The notes beneath the pieces are model-generated. The model searched no databases, was not told the origin of the DNA, and saw nothing but the letters and a program-made list of their open reading frames with translations. The translations under genes and the position numbers were made by a program. Shown here one piece after another: positions 24,691 to 34,156 of a DNA stretch of 64,000 nucleotides. Each line of letters opens with the position of its first letter. Position 1 is the stretch's first letter. This DNA comes from Chryseobacterium sp. G0201 (GTDB lineage: Bacteria; Bacteroidota; Bacteroidia; Flavobacteriales; Weeksellaceae): NCBI RefSeq assembly GCF_003815655.1, contig NZ_CP033917.1, positions 1,922,001 to 1,986,000 on the forward strand, in the 5' to 3' direction.

Positions 24691-26235
24691 TTAAGGCATT
24701 TTAAAACCTTTAGTGTAAATTCTTCCGTATTCATCCACAAATTTCACCTGTACGTTTCCTTGATATTTATCTAATACTTTTTCAACGTCTTTTTGTGAGT
24801 TTACAGGCTTACCGTTGATTTCTACTACAATGTAATTGTCTACGATTCCGATCTTGGCCATTTCGCTGCCTTCTGATACGTTTTTAGCAACAACACCGCT
24901 CGTCAATCCGTAATCAGTTTTGAATCTTTCGCTTAATGGCTCAAAATCTGCTCCGATTTTTTCTCCTATACTTAAATCAGCTTTTGTTCTTGTAGAAGTT
25001 CCTCCTTTTTGATCTTTCAAGGTTACGGTTGTCATATTTTCTTTACCGTTTCTTAGATAAGCAACCTGTACTTTATCACCCGGACGTTTGCTTCCGATAG
25101 CGATAGATAAATCAGCGAAATCTGTAACAGCAGAGTTATCAATCTTAGTAATAACGTCACCAATTTTCAGACCTGCATCTTCTGCGCCGCTGCTGTCTCC
25201 GAATCCTGTAACGTAAACTCCTGAACCAGACTTGATGTTAGTCTTTTTCTGTTTGTTATAAGCCTGAACCTGCATATCATCAGAAAGATCTAGAGACTGT
25301 ACCCCAAGGAATCCTCTTTGTACGATTCCGAATTTCTTGATGTCTTCAACAATTTTTCTAGCTAAATTGGACGGAACAGCAAATCCGTATCCTTGATAAT
25401 ATCCTGTCGTAGACTGAATCGCAGAGTTGATACCGATAAGTTCTCCATTTGTATTAACTAACGCTCCTCCTGAGTTTCCAGGGTTAATGGCAGCATCGGT
25501 TTGGATAAAACTTTCAATTGGATTGGCTGCTTTCCCCTGACCTCCTAAAATTCCGATTCCTCTTCCTTTGGCAGAAATAATACCTGCTGTAACGGTTGAG
25601 TTTAATCCAAGCGGATTACCTACAGCAAGAGCCCATTGTCCAACTTCAATATTGTCAGAGTTAGCAAAATTTAGATAAGGTAATCCCTTTTCTTCAATTT
25701 TTAATAATGAAATATCTGTATTCGGATCTGTTCCTACTAATGTTGCGATATAAGATTTTTTGTTGCTTAATACAACTTCTAATTTATTAGCGCCTGCTAC
25801 AACGTGGTTGTTGGAAATAATATATCCGTCCGGCGAAATAATTACCCCTGAACCCATTCCTGAAGGCATATTGTCAGGTGCTTGTTGTTGGGGCTTTTGT
25901 CTTTGTTGTCCTCTTCCGCCTCCTCCGAAAGGATCACCGAAGAAGAAATCGAACAGGTCTTGTTCTGATGCTCTTCCACCACCAGAAGATGCTCTACTTT
26001 GATAATTTTTAATGGTTACTACAGCAGGAACCGTAGTTTTTGCAGCTTTTACAAAATCGTCACCTACAGCGGCAGTATTCATGCCGGCAAACGAAACATT
26101 TGAGGCAGATTTAAAATAGCCCTGGTCTTCATTATTAGAATTGTGACCGAAATATTGTATTGTGCCAACGGTAGTAGCTCCTGAGATAACTCCTACTACA
26201 GCAAATGGTAATAGTTTTTTTAAAGTACTCTTCAT
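24691..26235 (-). CDS. HtrA/DegP-type periplasmic serine protease with two PDZ domains
   Basis: 514 residues from the ATG ending at 26235; an upstream in-frame start would add a charged stretch before the signal sequence, so I reject it. One N-terminal hydrophobic segment (LLPFAVVGVISGATTVG) exports or anchors it. The trypsin-like domain has the triad His144 (NNHVVAG), Asp174 (NTDISLLK) and Ser255 (GNSGGAL). A Gly/Gln-rich loop lies near residues 98-125. Two PDZ domains follow (RGFLGVQSL to VTLKDQ, then a C-terminal one). HtrA degrades or refolds damaged envelope proteins. A TAAATTTG promoter box lies on the minus strand (complement of 26272-26279). Confidence 0.95.
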   Translation of the reverse strand: MKSTLKKLLPFAVVGVISGATTVGTIQYFGHNSNNEDQGYFKSASNVSFAGMNTAAVGDDFVKAAKTTVPAVVTIKNYQSRASSGGGRASEQDLFDFFFGDPFGGGGRGQQRQKPQQQAPDNMPSGMGSGVIISPDGYIISNNHVVAGANKLEVVLSNKKSYIATLVGTDPNTDISLLKIEEKGLPYLNFANSDNIEVGQWALAVGNPLGLNSTVTAGIISAKGRGIGILGGQGKAANPIESFIQTDAAINPGNSGGALVNTNGELIGINSAIQSTTGYYQGYGFAVPSNLARKIVEDIKKFGIVQRGFLGVQSLDLSDDMQVQAYNKQKKTNIKSGSGVYVTGFGDSSGAEDAGLKIGDVITKIDNSAVTDFADLSIAIGSKRPGDKVQVAYLRNGKENMTTVTLKDQKGGTSTRTKADLSIGEKIGADFEPLSERFKTDYGLTSGVVAKNVSEGSEMAKIGIVDNYIVVEINGKPVNSQKDVEKVLDKYQGNVQVKFVDEYGRIYTKGFKMP

Positions 26236-26599
26236 TGTATATCTTCTTTTAATTTTATGTTTTACAGTAAACAAATTTAATGCTAAATAGGTGTGCGATT
26301 ATCATGATAAGTTTCAATTTTAACTAAAATTTAACAGGAATAGCAAATATTTATACATTATGTCATAATTATGAAGCCCAATTAACAAAACTTAAAATTA
26401 TATTAAAGGACAATCTGACACAGTATAGATGTCATTATGGTCATAAAGGTTAAATTTTGAATTAAGTTTTATATGAAAACAAGCATTCTTGTCAAGGTTT
26501 TAAAACTAAAAGCTAACAGTCAAAAATTGCCAACTAGCAACCAATTCAAAAAATTCTTATCTTTGCGAAAAAAATTTTCTCACTTAAAACGTTTATAGC
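26236..26599. promoter_or_regulatory. Divergent promoter region between htrA and trhO
   Basis: The 364-base spacer holds no gene. On the minus strand TAAATTTG (complement of 26272-26279) serves htrA; on the plus strand TATCTTTG at 26558-26565 serves trhO. The part between is AT-rich, and I see no hairpin or further element. Confidence 0.6.
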
Positions 26600-27979
26600 A
26601 TGCAACTGTATAACACCTTAAGCGCAGAAGAAAGAGCTCAACTTATTGATGAAGCTGGTAAGGAACGTCTTACATTGTCTTTCTATGCGTATGCCAAAAT
26701 TGAAGATCCCAAAAAATTTCGCGACGAATTATTTATAACCTGGAACGCACTTGATGCATTGGGCCGTATTTATGTTGCTCATGAAGGTATTAATGCTCAG
26801 ATGAGTGTGCCTGCGGATCAATTTGAAGCATTTCGTGATACGTTGGAAGTATATGAGTTCATGAAAGGAATTCGTTTAAATGTAGCGGTTGAGCAAGACG
26901 ATCATTCTTTTTTAAAATTGACGATAAAAGTTAGACATAAAATTGTCGCTGACGGTTTGAATGATGAAACTTTTGATGTTACCAATAAAGGAATTCACTT
27001 AAAAGCACAGGAATTTAATAATTTGCTTGAAGATCCGAATACAATTGTTGTAGATTTTAGAAATCACTACGAAAGTGAAGTTGGTCATTTTGAAGGGGCA
27101 ATTACTCCTGATGTAGAAAACTTCAGAGAAAGTTTACCGATTATCAACGAACAGTTACAGGATTTTAAAGAAGATAAAAACCTTTTGATGTATTGTACAG
27201 GTGGAATTCGTTGTGAAAAAGCCAGTGCTTACTTCAAACATCAAGGTTTTAAAAATGTTTTCCAATTAGAAGGCGGGATTATTGAATATACGCGCCAAAT
27301 CAAGGAAGAAAATATTGAAAGTAAATTCATTGGTAAGAACTTTGTTTTTGATCACCGATTAGGAGAAAGAATTACAGATGATATTATTGCGCAATGTCAC
27401 CAATGTGGTAAACCTTGCGACAACCATACCAATTGTGCCAATGATGCCTGTCATTTATTGTTTATTCAATGTGATGAGTGTAAAGCAGCGATGGAAAATA
27501 CATGTTCCACAGAATGTTTGGAAATCATACATTTGCCTAGGGAAGAACAGGTTGCGCTAAGAAAAGGATTACAGGTTGGCAATAAAGTTTTCAGAAAAGG
27601 AAAATCTGAAGCTTTGAAATTTAAAAATTCCGGAGATCTGTCAACTCAAACTTTAGCGAAAGCTGCAGCAGTTGAAACTAAAGATATTCGTAAGAAAATA
27701 AAGGTCAAAAAAGTGTTGATTGGTAAGGCAGAACATTATTATACAAAATCAAAAATTGCACAGTTTTTAATTGAAAACAAAGAACTTTCAGTAGGCGATA
27801 AAGTATTGATTTCAGGGCCAACAACTGGTGATCAGGAAATTACAATTACTGAGATTTTTGTCAATGGAGGTTCTTGTGAAACGGCAAAAATTGGAGATCA
27901 AATTACTTTTGAACTTCCGTTTAGAGTTCGTTTGTCAGACAAATTATATAAAATTCTAGAACCTTTTGAAAAAGCTTAA
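26600..27979 (+). CDS. trhO: tRNA uridine(34) hydroxylase TrhO (rhodanese family) with extra C-terminal domain
   Basis: 459 residues, longer than the E. coli protein of about 350. Order: an acylphosphatase-like N-terminal domain (about 20-115, ending KVRHKIVADGLND), a rhodanese domain (about 130-230) with the active Cys in MYCTGGIRCEKASAYF, and a Cys-rich zinc-type segment (CHQCGKPC, CANDACHLLFIQCDECK, CSTEC). A further 95-residue domain (KKVLIGKAEHYYTKSKIAQF, DKVLISGPTTGDQEI) resembles a translation-factor type beta barrel as found at the end of U32 peptidases. TrhO makes 5-hydroxyuridine in the wobble position of tRNAs. The folate cyclo-ligase gene starts 5 bases after the stop. Confidence 0.9.
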   Translation: MQLYNTLSAEERAQLIDEAGKERLTLSFYAYAKIEDPKKFRDELFITWNALDALGRIYVAHEGINAQMSVPADQFEAFRDTLEVYEFMKGIRLNVAVEQDDHSFLKLTIKVRHKIVADGLNDETFDVTNKGIHLKAQEFNNLLEDPNTIVVDFRNHYESEVGHFEGAITPDVENFRESLPIINEQLQDFKEDKNLLMYCTGGIRCEKASAYFKHQGFKNVFQLEGGIIEYTRQIKEENIESKFIGKNFVFDHRLGERITDDIIAQCHQCGKPCDNHTNCANDACHLLFIQCDECKAAMENTCSTECLEIIHLPREEQVALRKGLQVGNKVFRKGKSEALKFKNSGDLSTQTLAKAAAVETKDIRKKIKVKKVLIGKAEHYYTKSKIAQFLIENKELSVGDKVLISGPTTGDQEITITEIFVNGGSCETAKIGDQITFELPFRVRLSDKLYKILEPFEKA

Positions 27980-27984
27980 TTAGG

Positions 27985-28560
27985 ATGCTAAAAGCTGAGC
28001 TTAGAAAAAAATATATGCAAAAAAGAAAAGCCTTGTCTTCTGATGAGGCTTTCTTGTTATCTGAAAAGATTTTTGAAAATTTCATCAATTATTTTAAACC
28101 TGTTTCGGGTCAAAAAGTTCATATTTTTATTCCAATTGAAAAGTTTAAAGAAATTGAGACTCAAATATTCATTGATTATTTTTTAAGTCGAAATATCAGC
28201 GTTTTTGTTCCTAAAATTGTGGATACAAAATTAATTTCTGTTGAAATTTTTAAGGATACACAGTTTGAAATTAATAACTGGGATATTTCAGAGCCCGTTT
28301 CTAATGAAGATTCCGGAGTTTTAGATTTTAACTATGTCATTACTCCTTTGTTGTATTGTGATCAAAAAGGCAATAGAGTAGGCTATGGTAAAGGTTTTTA
28401 TGACGGATTCTTCGAAAATCTGTCTTCCGAAACAAAAAAAATCGGAGTTAATTATTTTAACCCCGATCAATTGATCGATGATGTCTGGGAAAATGATATT
28501 CCTCTAGACTATTTGGTTACTCCAACCGATGTGCTGTCTTTCTTCAAAGGAGAAGAGTAG
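27985..28560 (+). CDS. 5-formyltetrahydrofolate cyclo-ligase
   Basis: 191 residues. It has the basic N-terminus of the family (LRKKYMQKRKAL), the ATP and folate segment HIFIPIEKFKEIETQIF, and the signature GNRVGYGKGFYDGFF near residue 130. The enzyme converts 5-formyl-THF to 5,10-methenyl-THF with ATP in the cytoplasm. It lies 5 bases after trhO. Its last 52 bases overlap the end of the convergent lipoprotein gene. Confidence 0.93.
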   Translation: MLKAELRKKYMQKRKALSSDEAFLLSEKIFENFINYFKPVSGQKVHIFIPIEKFKEIETQIFIDYFLSRNISVFVPKIVDTKLISVEIFKDTQFEINNWDISEPVSNEDSGVLDFNYVITPLLYCDQKGNRVGYGKGFYDGFFENLSSETKKIGVNYFNPDQLIDDVWENDIPLDYLVTPTDVLSFFKGEE

Positions 28561-29096
28561 AAGTTAAGGAAGTAGAATTTAAATTCTTTTTTAAATTTCA
28601 CCGGGGCAGATTGCAGAATGTATTGTGCATTCTTTTCGAAAGTCCCTAATGATCTGTTTTTGTCGTCAAAATATTCTACACTAAATTTCGCAAAGTCCAG
28701 TGTATCTTGCTTATAATAATCCTTATAAACGGATAAATTATTCACTTTTACGCTTTTTACCTTTAAGCTATCCAGTTCACGAAACAGCTTTTTGAACGTC
28801 ATACTGTCCGGCTTGTGGAAATAGCTTCCCATTTGAGAATAAATAACCGTGTCGATTTCAGTATTCTTGTTTCCGGATAAATATAGTGTGGACAGATCTA
28901 AAAGTTCTTGTACCTTTTGTTTGGTAATGAAGTTAATAGCTTGTGCACTATCCATTTGTACTGCTGGATAGCTTTTTTTATTATTACTTTTTCTAAGGGT
29001 TTCTAGATCACTTACCTCTGAGGTATTTTTATTGTTGCAAGAAGCTAAAGTAAGAAGCATGATTGCAAAAATTAAAAAATTATTTATTCTTTTCAT
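28509..29096 (-). CDS. Uncharacterised lipoprotein
   Basis: 195 residues from the ATG ending at 29096, giving MKRINNFLIF and a lipobox TLASC. The mature part is Lys/Asp/Ser-rich with mixed helix and strand and no family I recognise. Its start overlaps the end of the upstream minus-strand gene by 17 bases, so the two form a unit. The 3-prime end overlaps the folate cyclo-ligase gene by 52 bases on the opposite strand. Confidence 0.65.
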   Translation of the reverse strand: MKRINNFLIFAIMLLTLASCNNKNTSEVSDLETLRKSNNKKSYPAVQMDSAQAINFITKQKVQELLDLSTLYLSGNKNTEIDTVIYSQMGSYFHKPDSMTFKKLFRELDSLKVKSVKVNNLSVYKDYYKQDTLDFAKFSVEYFDDKNRSLGTFEKNAQYILQSAPVKFKKEFKFYFLNFYSSPLKKDSTSVGVTK

Positions 29097-30243
29097 CTGT
29101 ACTTGCAATTTTAAATTTAATAGATACTATTTTCCCCTTATCTTTTTTCATTTCGATTACACTTAGGTTTTTAAGGGAGGTTGTTGGGGTTGTTACTAAG
29201 GTAATATATTTTTGTTTATCTAAAGTTTCAATGCCGTACGTAGCATTATCGTATACCTGATAAATAGTAGCATTATTGCTGATTAAGTTTTCTAATTGCT
29301 TACGTTTCTGTTTAAGAAGCTCAGGGTTGCCATTAGCATCTTTTACGGAGAAATAATTTACTGCCATTTTATAATCATCTGGCTTTAGCTCTATCATTTC
29401 TTCCTCAGGAGCATTTTCTAAGCTTCTGTTGACCGTTAAATATTCGTAGAAAGGCGCTCTTATCTCCATTTTCAGGATTTTATCCTTCGTTGAGTATTTA
29501 AAACAATCTCCAGGTTTTATCCTGTAAAGAATTGGAGACTCGTTTTCCTTAATGACTTTTATTTCTAACGTATTAATAACTGATGTTCCTCTGTCTGCAT
29601 CCGTAAAACAATATTTATATTCTTTTAGAAAAATTTCATCTTTAAAACCTAAAAGTCCTGTTGCTAAAATCAAAATTGATGTTACAAACGCCCATACATT
29701 CTTTTTAAAGAAGTTTTTCTTAGGTTTTACAGCTGCAGAACTTTGTTGAGCTATTAAATCATTGTTTTGATTAACTGTTTGATTTTCAGTATTTGATTTT
29801 TGTAAATCAACATTTTCTGTTGGTGTTTTAACTGTTTTTTCAGGCTGGATATCAGTTTTTGGAAAAATAGGTGAATCTTCCACTATTTTTTCTAGATCTT
29901 CCATATCTTCATCACTCAGTTCTTGGTCTTGAAGGAGTAATTCTCCGGCAAAAAGATGTTGCTTTTTGAATTCATACCAAGAGTCGTAACCCGTATAAAT
30001 ACTCAATAAATTGAGCATATCTATTCTGGGTAATTTTGTAACTGGCGAATTTTTGAAATAGGTGTAAAAAGATTTTTCGCTAATGTTTCCTTTAGCCTTT
30101 TTACGAAGATCTTCCTGAAAATATATAATATCTATACCCTTCCATTTTGAAATATCATCATAGGAAGGGGTGTATTCTTTCAAATATTGAGCTTGGACAT
30201 CCTTTTTTAGCTGCTCAAAATGTAATAGATCTAAATCTGTCAA
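29080..30243 (-). CDS. Uncharacterised protein with cytoplasmic N-terminal domain, one membrane helix and periplasmic domain
   Basis: 387 residues. Residues about 1-100 are helical (YDDISKWKGIDIIYFQEDL, ISEKSFYTYFKN, MLNLLSIYTGYDSWYEFKK), the look of a DNA-binding or protein-binding helical domain. An acidic/Asn/Gln-rich linker follows (about 115-170), then one membrane helix (VWAFVTSILILATGLLG), then about 190 residues that should face the periplasm. This topology suits an anti-sigma-like or envelope-sensing protein, but that is only inference. The downstream lipoprotein gene overlaps it by 17 bases. Confidence 0.65.
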   Translation of the reverse strand: MTDLDLLHFEQLKKDVQAQYLKEYTPSYDDISKWKGIDIIYFQEDLRKKAKGNISEKSFYTYFKNSPVTKLPRIDMLNLLSIYTGYDSWYEFKKQHLFAGELLLQDQELSDEDMEDLEKIVEDSPIFPKTDIQPEKTVKTPTENVDLQKSNTENQTVNQNNDLIAQQSSAAVKPKKNFFKKNVWAFVTSILILATGLLGFKDEIFLKEYKYCFTDADRGTSVINTLEIKVIKENESPILYRIKPGDCFKYSTKDKILKMEIRAPFYEYLTVNRSLENAPEEEMIELKPDDYKMAVNYFSVKDANGNPELLKQKRKQLENLISNNATIYQVYDNATYGIETLDKQKYITLVTTPTTSLKNLSVIEMKKDKGKIVSIKFKIASTDEKNK

Positions 30244-30425
30244 TTTTTTAAATATAATTAAATTACTGATTATCAGTTAAGTTTATTTGTAAAACTATTT
30301 TACAAAGGTATTACAATTATTTTTCATAAACAACTTTTCTATCTGCTATACCTTTGTCTTGTTCAAATAACAGAACGAGAAAAAATTTTAGAAAACAATA
30401 TTAACAAAATTAAATTTAATTTATT

Positions 30426-30764
30426 ATGAAAAAGTCATTATTCGTAGCTGCTATCGCTGCAATCTCTCTAGTTGCTTGTAAAAAAACTGAAGCTACTTCT
30501 ACTGAAGGTACTGCTGATTCTGCTGCTGTAGCTACTACTGATTCAGCTGCTGTTGTTGCTGATTCTGCTGCAACTGTTGTTGATTCTGCTGCTTCTGCTA
30601 CTGTAGGTGCTGCTAAAGATGCTGCTGCTGCTACTACTGCTGCTGGTGCTGATGCTGCTAAGAAAACAGCTGAAGGTGCTGCTGATGCTGCTAAAGGTGC
30701 TGCTGATGCTGCTAAAGGTGCTGCTAAAGACGCAAAAGAAGCTGTTGACGCTGCTAAAAAATAA
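30426..30764 (+). CDS. Ala-rich repeat lipoprotein, LEA-like
   Basis: 112 residues. A signal peptide with lipobox SLVAC is followed by low-complexity Ala/Asp/Lys/Thr sequence: first repeats of the form DSAAV, then tandem units AADAAKG (residues about 80-100) ending AKDAKEAVDAAKK. The periodic Ala and Lys/Asp pattern predicts a long amphipathic helix like that of LEA-type or apolipoprotein-like proteins. The DNA is rich in GCTGCT codons. A strong terminator follows, so it is a single-gene unit. A role in stress or envelope protection is inferred. Confidence 0.75.
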   Translation: MKKSLFVAAIAAISLVACKKTEATSTEGTADSAAVATTDSAAVVADSAATVVDSAASATVGAAKDAAAATTAAGADAAKKTAEGAADAAKGAADAAKGAAKDAKEAVDAAKK

Positions 30765-30790
30765 TTTTAGTACTCAACTAAAAATAAAAG

Positions 30791-30820
30791 AACCGGTTCA
30801 CCTAGTGAATCGGTTTTTTT
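30791..30820 (+). terminator. Terminator after the Ala-rich lipoprotein
   Basis: An 11-bp stem AACCGGTTCAC (30791-30801) and GTGAATCGGTT (30805-30815) with one G-T pair, followed by a T run. Confidence 0.9.
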
Positions 30821-30908
30821 ATGCGTTATATTGTATGAGTAATAAACAATTGGCAATAAATGATAGTTGAATCAAGAAACTATTAACCAGTAACCCAAGA
30901 ACAAATAA

Positions 30909-31673
30909 TTATCCCTTCTTCTGTTTTAGTGTTTCGTAGCAGGTAATCGCTACAGCATTACTTAAATTCAGAGAATCAATACTTCCGGACATTGGAATCA
31001 AGGTATTTTTTCCTTTTCCAATCCAGAAATCACTTAACCCAGAATGTTCTGTTCCGAATAATACCGCAGATTTTTGCTTAAAATCTCTTTTGTAAAGGTC
31101 TTCCGCTGTCTCATCCATGATCGTTGTATAAATATTGAAGCTGTTTTTCCGAAGAAATTCTAATGTTTCCTCATTTTCAGCTTGAAAAATTTCCATTCCA
31201 AAAAGACATCCAACACTTGAGCGAATCACATTTGGATTATAAAAATCTGTTTTACCATCTGCTACAATTAGAGCATCAATTCCAAAAGCTTCACAGCTTC
31301 TCAAAATCGCACCCAAGTTTCCAGGCTTTTCTACACCTTCAACAATAATTACTGTTGAATTTTCCTTTGGTTTGAATGTATTTAAATGATTCTCTTTGGC
31401 TTTATAAACTCCAATAATTCCTTCAGAACTACCTCTGTAAGCTATTTTTTCATAGACTTTATCATTAACAAAGTGAATTTTTCCTTCCGGAGTTTGTCCT
31501 TTAAAAATGGTTTCACAAATGAAAAACTCCACTGCTTCAAAATCAAATTTCAGAGCTCTTTCATTTTCCTGCTGACCTTCCACTACAAAAACACCTGATT
31601 TTTTTCTGAATCGGTTGTCTGTGATTAGTTTAGTGATGTTTTTTATTTTTTCGTTTTGAAAACTTTCAATCAT
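30909..31673 (-). CDS. TrmH/SpoU family RNA 2-prime-O-methyltransferase
   Basis: 254 residues. An N-terminal SpoU substrate-binding domain (KIKNITKLITDNRFRKKSGVF) is followed by the knotted SPOUT domain with its three motifs: PGNLGAILRSCEAFG, LFGTEHSGLSDFW and IPMSGSIDSLNLSNAVAI. It transfers a methyl group from SAM to a ribose in tRNA or rRNA; the exact site cannot be read from sequence. It starts 2 bases after the rmuC stop, so it is the second gene of that operon. Confidence 0.92.
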   Translation of the reverse strand: MIESFQNEKIKNITKLITDNRFRKKSGVFVVEGQQENERALKFDFEAVEFFICETIFKGQTPEGKIHFVNDKVYEKIAYRGSSEGIIGVYKAKENHLNTFKPKENSTVIIVEGVEKPGNLGAILRSCEAFGIDALIVADGKTDFYNPNVIRSSVGCLFGMEIFQAENEETLEFLRKNSFNIYTTIMDETAEDLYKRDFKQKSAVLFGTEHSGLSDFWIGKGKNTLIPMSGSIDSLNLSNAVAITCYETLKQKKG

Positions 31674-31675
31674 TT

Positions 31676-33175
31676 TTATGATTCTAGAAGGTTATTAGAA
31701 TTATCGATCATGCTTTGTGGAAGATCTTTTTTGTTTTTAATTCCTAAAGATTTTAATTTTTGAGTCTGGATAACCAAGTTGTCATTTCCAGTAGAAAGTT
31801 GTTTGTAAGCTTCATTGTAAACATTTTTAGCTTGATCCAAATTCTTTCCTACTTTTTCTAAATTATCTACGAAACCAACAAATTTATCATACAATTTTGC
31901 TCCTCTTTCCGCAATTTCCATGGAATTTCTGTTTTGATACTCCCGTTTCCAAAGATCGGCGATCAGTTTTAATGATGTTATTAAATTACTCGGATTTAAT
32001 AATAAAACTCTTCGTTCATAAGCGTAATTCCAAAGGTTTTGGTCTGCCTGCATTGCGGCAATATAAGCTGGTTCACTTGGAATAAACATCATCACGAAAT
32101 CCAAAGATTTCCCGTAATCGTCGTAAGCTTTTTGGCTTAATTGCGTAATATGAGTTTTTATAGAAGATAAATGTTGATTAAGCTTAATTAAATAAATATC
32201 CTGATCGGTTTCATCAACCAATTCGGTGAAAGCTGTTAAAGAGACTTTAGAATCAATGATCACATTTCTTTCATCTGGATATTTTATAACAGCATCAGGA
32301 CGCATTTTCTTCCCTGAAAATTCTGAAAATAAAGCTTTATTGTCTTCATCCCGAAGTTCATGTTCAAGAAAATATTCTCTTCCTTTTACCAAACCTGACT
32401 TTTCAAGGATGCTTTCAAGAATCATTTCGCCCCAGTTTCCTTGGGTTTTGCTTTCGCCTTTTAATGCTCTTGTCAGTTTTTTTGCATCTTCAGAGATTTG
32501 TTGATTCAGCTCGGCCAATTCTTTCACTTTTTCGGCAAGAGAAAAACGTTCTTTATTTTCCTTTTCATAAGCTTCATTTACTCTGTTTTTAAGATCAGCA
32601 ATCTTTTCCTGGAAAGGGTCTAAGATTAATTTAAGGTTATTCTGATTAAGCGTTGTGAATTTTTCTGTTTTCTCTTCTAAAATTTTATTCGCTAAATTTT
32701 CAAACTGTAATTTTGATTCTTCCTGAATTTTAGTGATTTCGCCTTTTTGTGTTTCAAGAGACTTTTGCATACTTTCATTGATAGCTGTAAGCTCAGAATT
32801 TTTAGCAAATAGCGTCTGTTTTTCGTTTAGAAGATTCTCGATTTGAGAAGTTTGTTTTGTGTTAAACTGTTTTTGCTCGAGAAACTGAGAATTCAAAGAT
32901 GAATGTTCGGCTGAGATTTTTGCAAACTCATTTTTCAGATCATTTAATAAATCTGTCTGCTGTTGATTCAGTTCTTTTTCTTTATTAATATTCTGGCTTA
33001 ATTCCTGAATTTTAAGATTAGAATTTTCCAGATCCGAATTGTTTTTGATCTGTAAATTATTCAGTTCATCGTAAGAACTTCTTGAAACCATCGATGATTT
33101 CAACGCAAAATATAAAATTACTGCACCAAGAATTCCCCCGGCAATAAATCCAATAATTAAATAGGTCATCTCCAT
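31676..33175 (-). CDS. rmuC: DNA recombination protein RmuC
   Basis: 499 residues. One N-terminal membrane helix (LIIGFIAGGILGAVILYF) is followed by a long coiled coil (about residues 30-190, Gln/Glu/Lys/Asn-rich), then the conserved RmuC domain with GNWGEMILESILEKSGL, DAVIKYPDERNVIIDSKVSL and MMFIPSEPAYIAA. The DSK segment belongs to a restriction-nuclease-like fold. RmuC limits recombination at inverted repeats. The trmH-type gene follows at once, 2 bases apart. Confidence 0.94.
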   Translation of the reverse strand: MEMTYLIIGFIAGGILGAVILYFALKSSMVSRSSYDELNNLQIKNNSDLENSNLKIQELSQNINKEKELNQQQTDLLNDLKNEFAKISAEHSSLNSQFLEQKQFNTKQTSQIENLLNEKQTLFAKNSELTAINESMQKSLETQKGEITKIQEESKLQFENLANKILEEKTEKFTTLNQNNLKLILDPFQEKIADLKNRVNEAYEKENKERFSLAEKVKELAELNQQISEDAKKLTRALKGESKTQGNWGEMILESILEKSGLVKGREYFLEHELRDEDNKALFSEFSGKKMRPDAVIKYPDERNVIIDSKVSLTAFTELVDETDQDIYLIKLNQHLSSIKTHITQLSQKAYDDYGKSLDFVMMFIPSEPAYIAAMQADQNLWNYAYERRVLLLNPSNLITSLKLIADLWKREYQNRNSMEIAERGAKLYDKFVGFVDNLEKVGKNLDQAKNVYNEAYKQLSTGNDNLVIQTQKLKSLGIKNKKDLPQSMIDNSNNLLES

Positions 33176-33237
33176 GCTACAAAATTACAAAAAGAAAAAC
33201 GGATTTTCTTTACGGGAAACCCTCAAAAATTAATTGT

Positions 33238-33993
33238 TTAAATATTTTTTGTTGAAGATAAAATCTCAATATTTTTCACAATATCATTGCTCTCACATTT
33301 TTTCAGTTCTTTGGTTAATGCGGGAGTAAGAAGTTTAGGATTGATAATCTGTGAAGCCACTTTTGTAGCGGCGTAATCTACAATATCAATAACAGATTCT
33401 CTCAAGAACTGAGGTGTATTTGAAGCAATAACAGCGGTTGCCCAAGAAGTTTCTCTTGCTTTAGAGATCGCAAAATCTAAAACAACATTATCTTTCCCGT
33501 TTGAAATTTTATCAATTAAATCAACAGGATAACAGATTTTATTTAATGAATCCTGAACTTTTTGATTTATGGATGCGATGACATTATTAATATTTTCAAA
33601 ATCTTTTTTAAGTGGATTTATTTTTCTGTAGGGCATTACCGAAGAAGCGGAAATTCCCAAATCCAAATTGATGTGAGCATTCATTCCCAGAAAAATATGC
33701 TGTAAAATCAGAAGGTTTTTGTTTTTTGCAGCTTCAAAAGCAATATACCATGATTGCGTACACTTTTTCCCTTTACTGTAATTGTCCCAGGCCTCAAGAT
33801 ATCTTTGTGCAAAAGCCAGATCCAGAAGAGTCATTCTTGGATTGTCTTCAAATTTTTTCTGTTGGATTCCTTTTAAAACCTGCGCGGTCATTATTCTGTA
33901 AGTGCAGGCAAAATATCCCACAGGGCTTTGGTTTTCCTTGCTCCAAGTGATAATTTCGTCTAATTTTTTAAGGACTTCTTCTATGGTTTTCAT
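33238..33993 (-). CDS. DUF5995 family protein
   Basis: 251 residues, no signal peptide. Family-like segments are GYFACTYRIMTAQVLKGI, LDLAFAQRYLEAWDNY, the His-containing ILQHIFLGMNAHINLDLG and ETSWATAVIASN. The conserved His residues in HIFLGMNAHIN could hold a metal, but no activity is known to me. It is upstream of rmuC on the same strand, with a 62-base gap. Confidence 0.75.
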   Translation of the reverse strand: MKTIEEVLKKLDEIITWSKENQSPVGYFACTYRIMTAQVLKGIQQKKFEDNPRMTLLDLAFAQRYLEAWDNYSKGKKCTQSWYIAFEAAKNKNLLILQHIFLGMNAHINLDLGISASSVMPYRKINPLKKDFENINNVIASINQKVQDSLNKICYPVDLIDKISNGKDNVVLDFAISKARETSWATAVIASNTPQFLRESVIDIVDYAATKVASQIINPKLLTPALTKELKKCESNDIVKNIEILSSTKNI

Positions 33994-34156
33994 GTTTTTT
34001 TTGTTTTAAATAAATATAAGAAAAATATGTAATTCATTGAATTGATTTGGTTTATAAAAAATAATTTGTATATTTAAATCTCCTTTTTGGGAATAAAATA
34101 TAGAGCTATCCGAAAATCTTATAGAGTAGGAAATTAAAACTAAACAAAAAATAATT

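Noticed and set aside
30607..30870. Leu-rich ORF in another frame of the Ala-rich lipoprotein
   Set aside because: It is a shadow of the GCT repeats (read as CTG/TTG) and starts inside the real gene.
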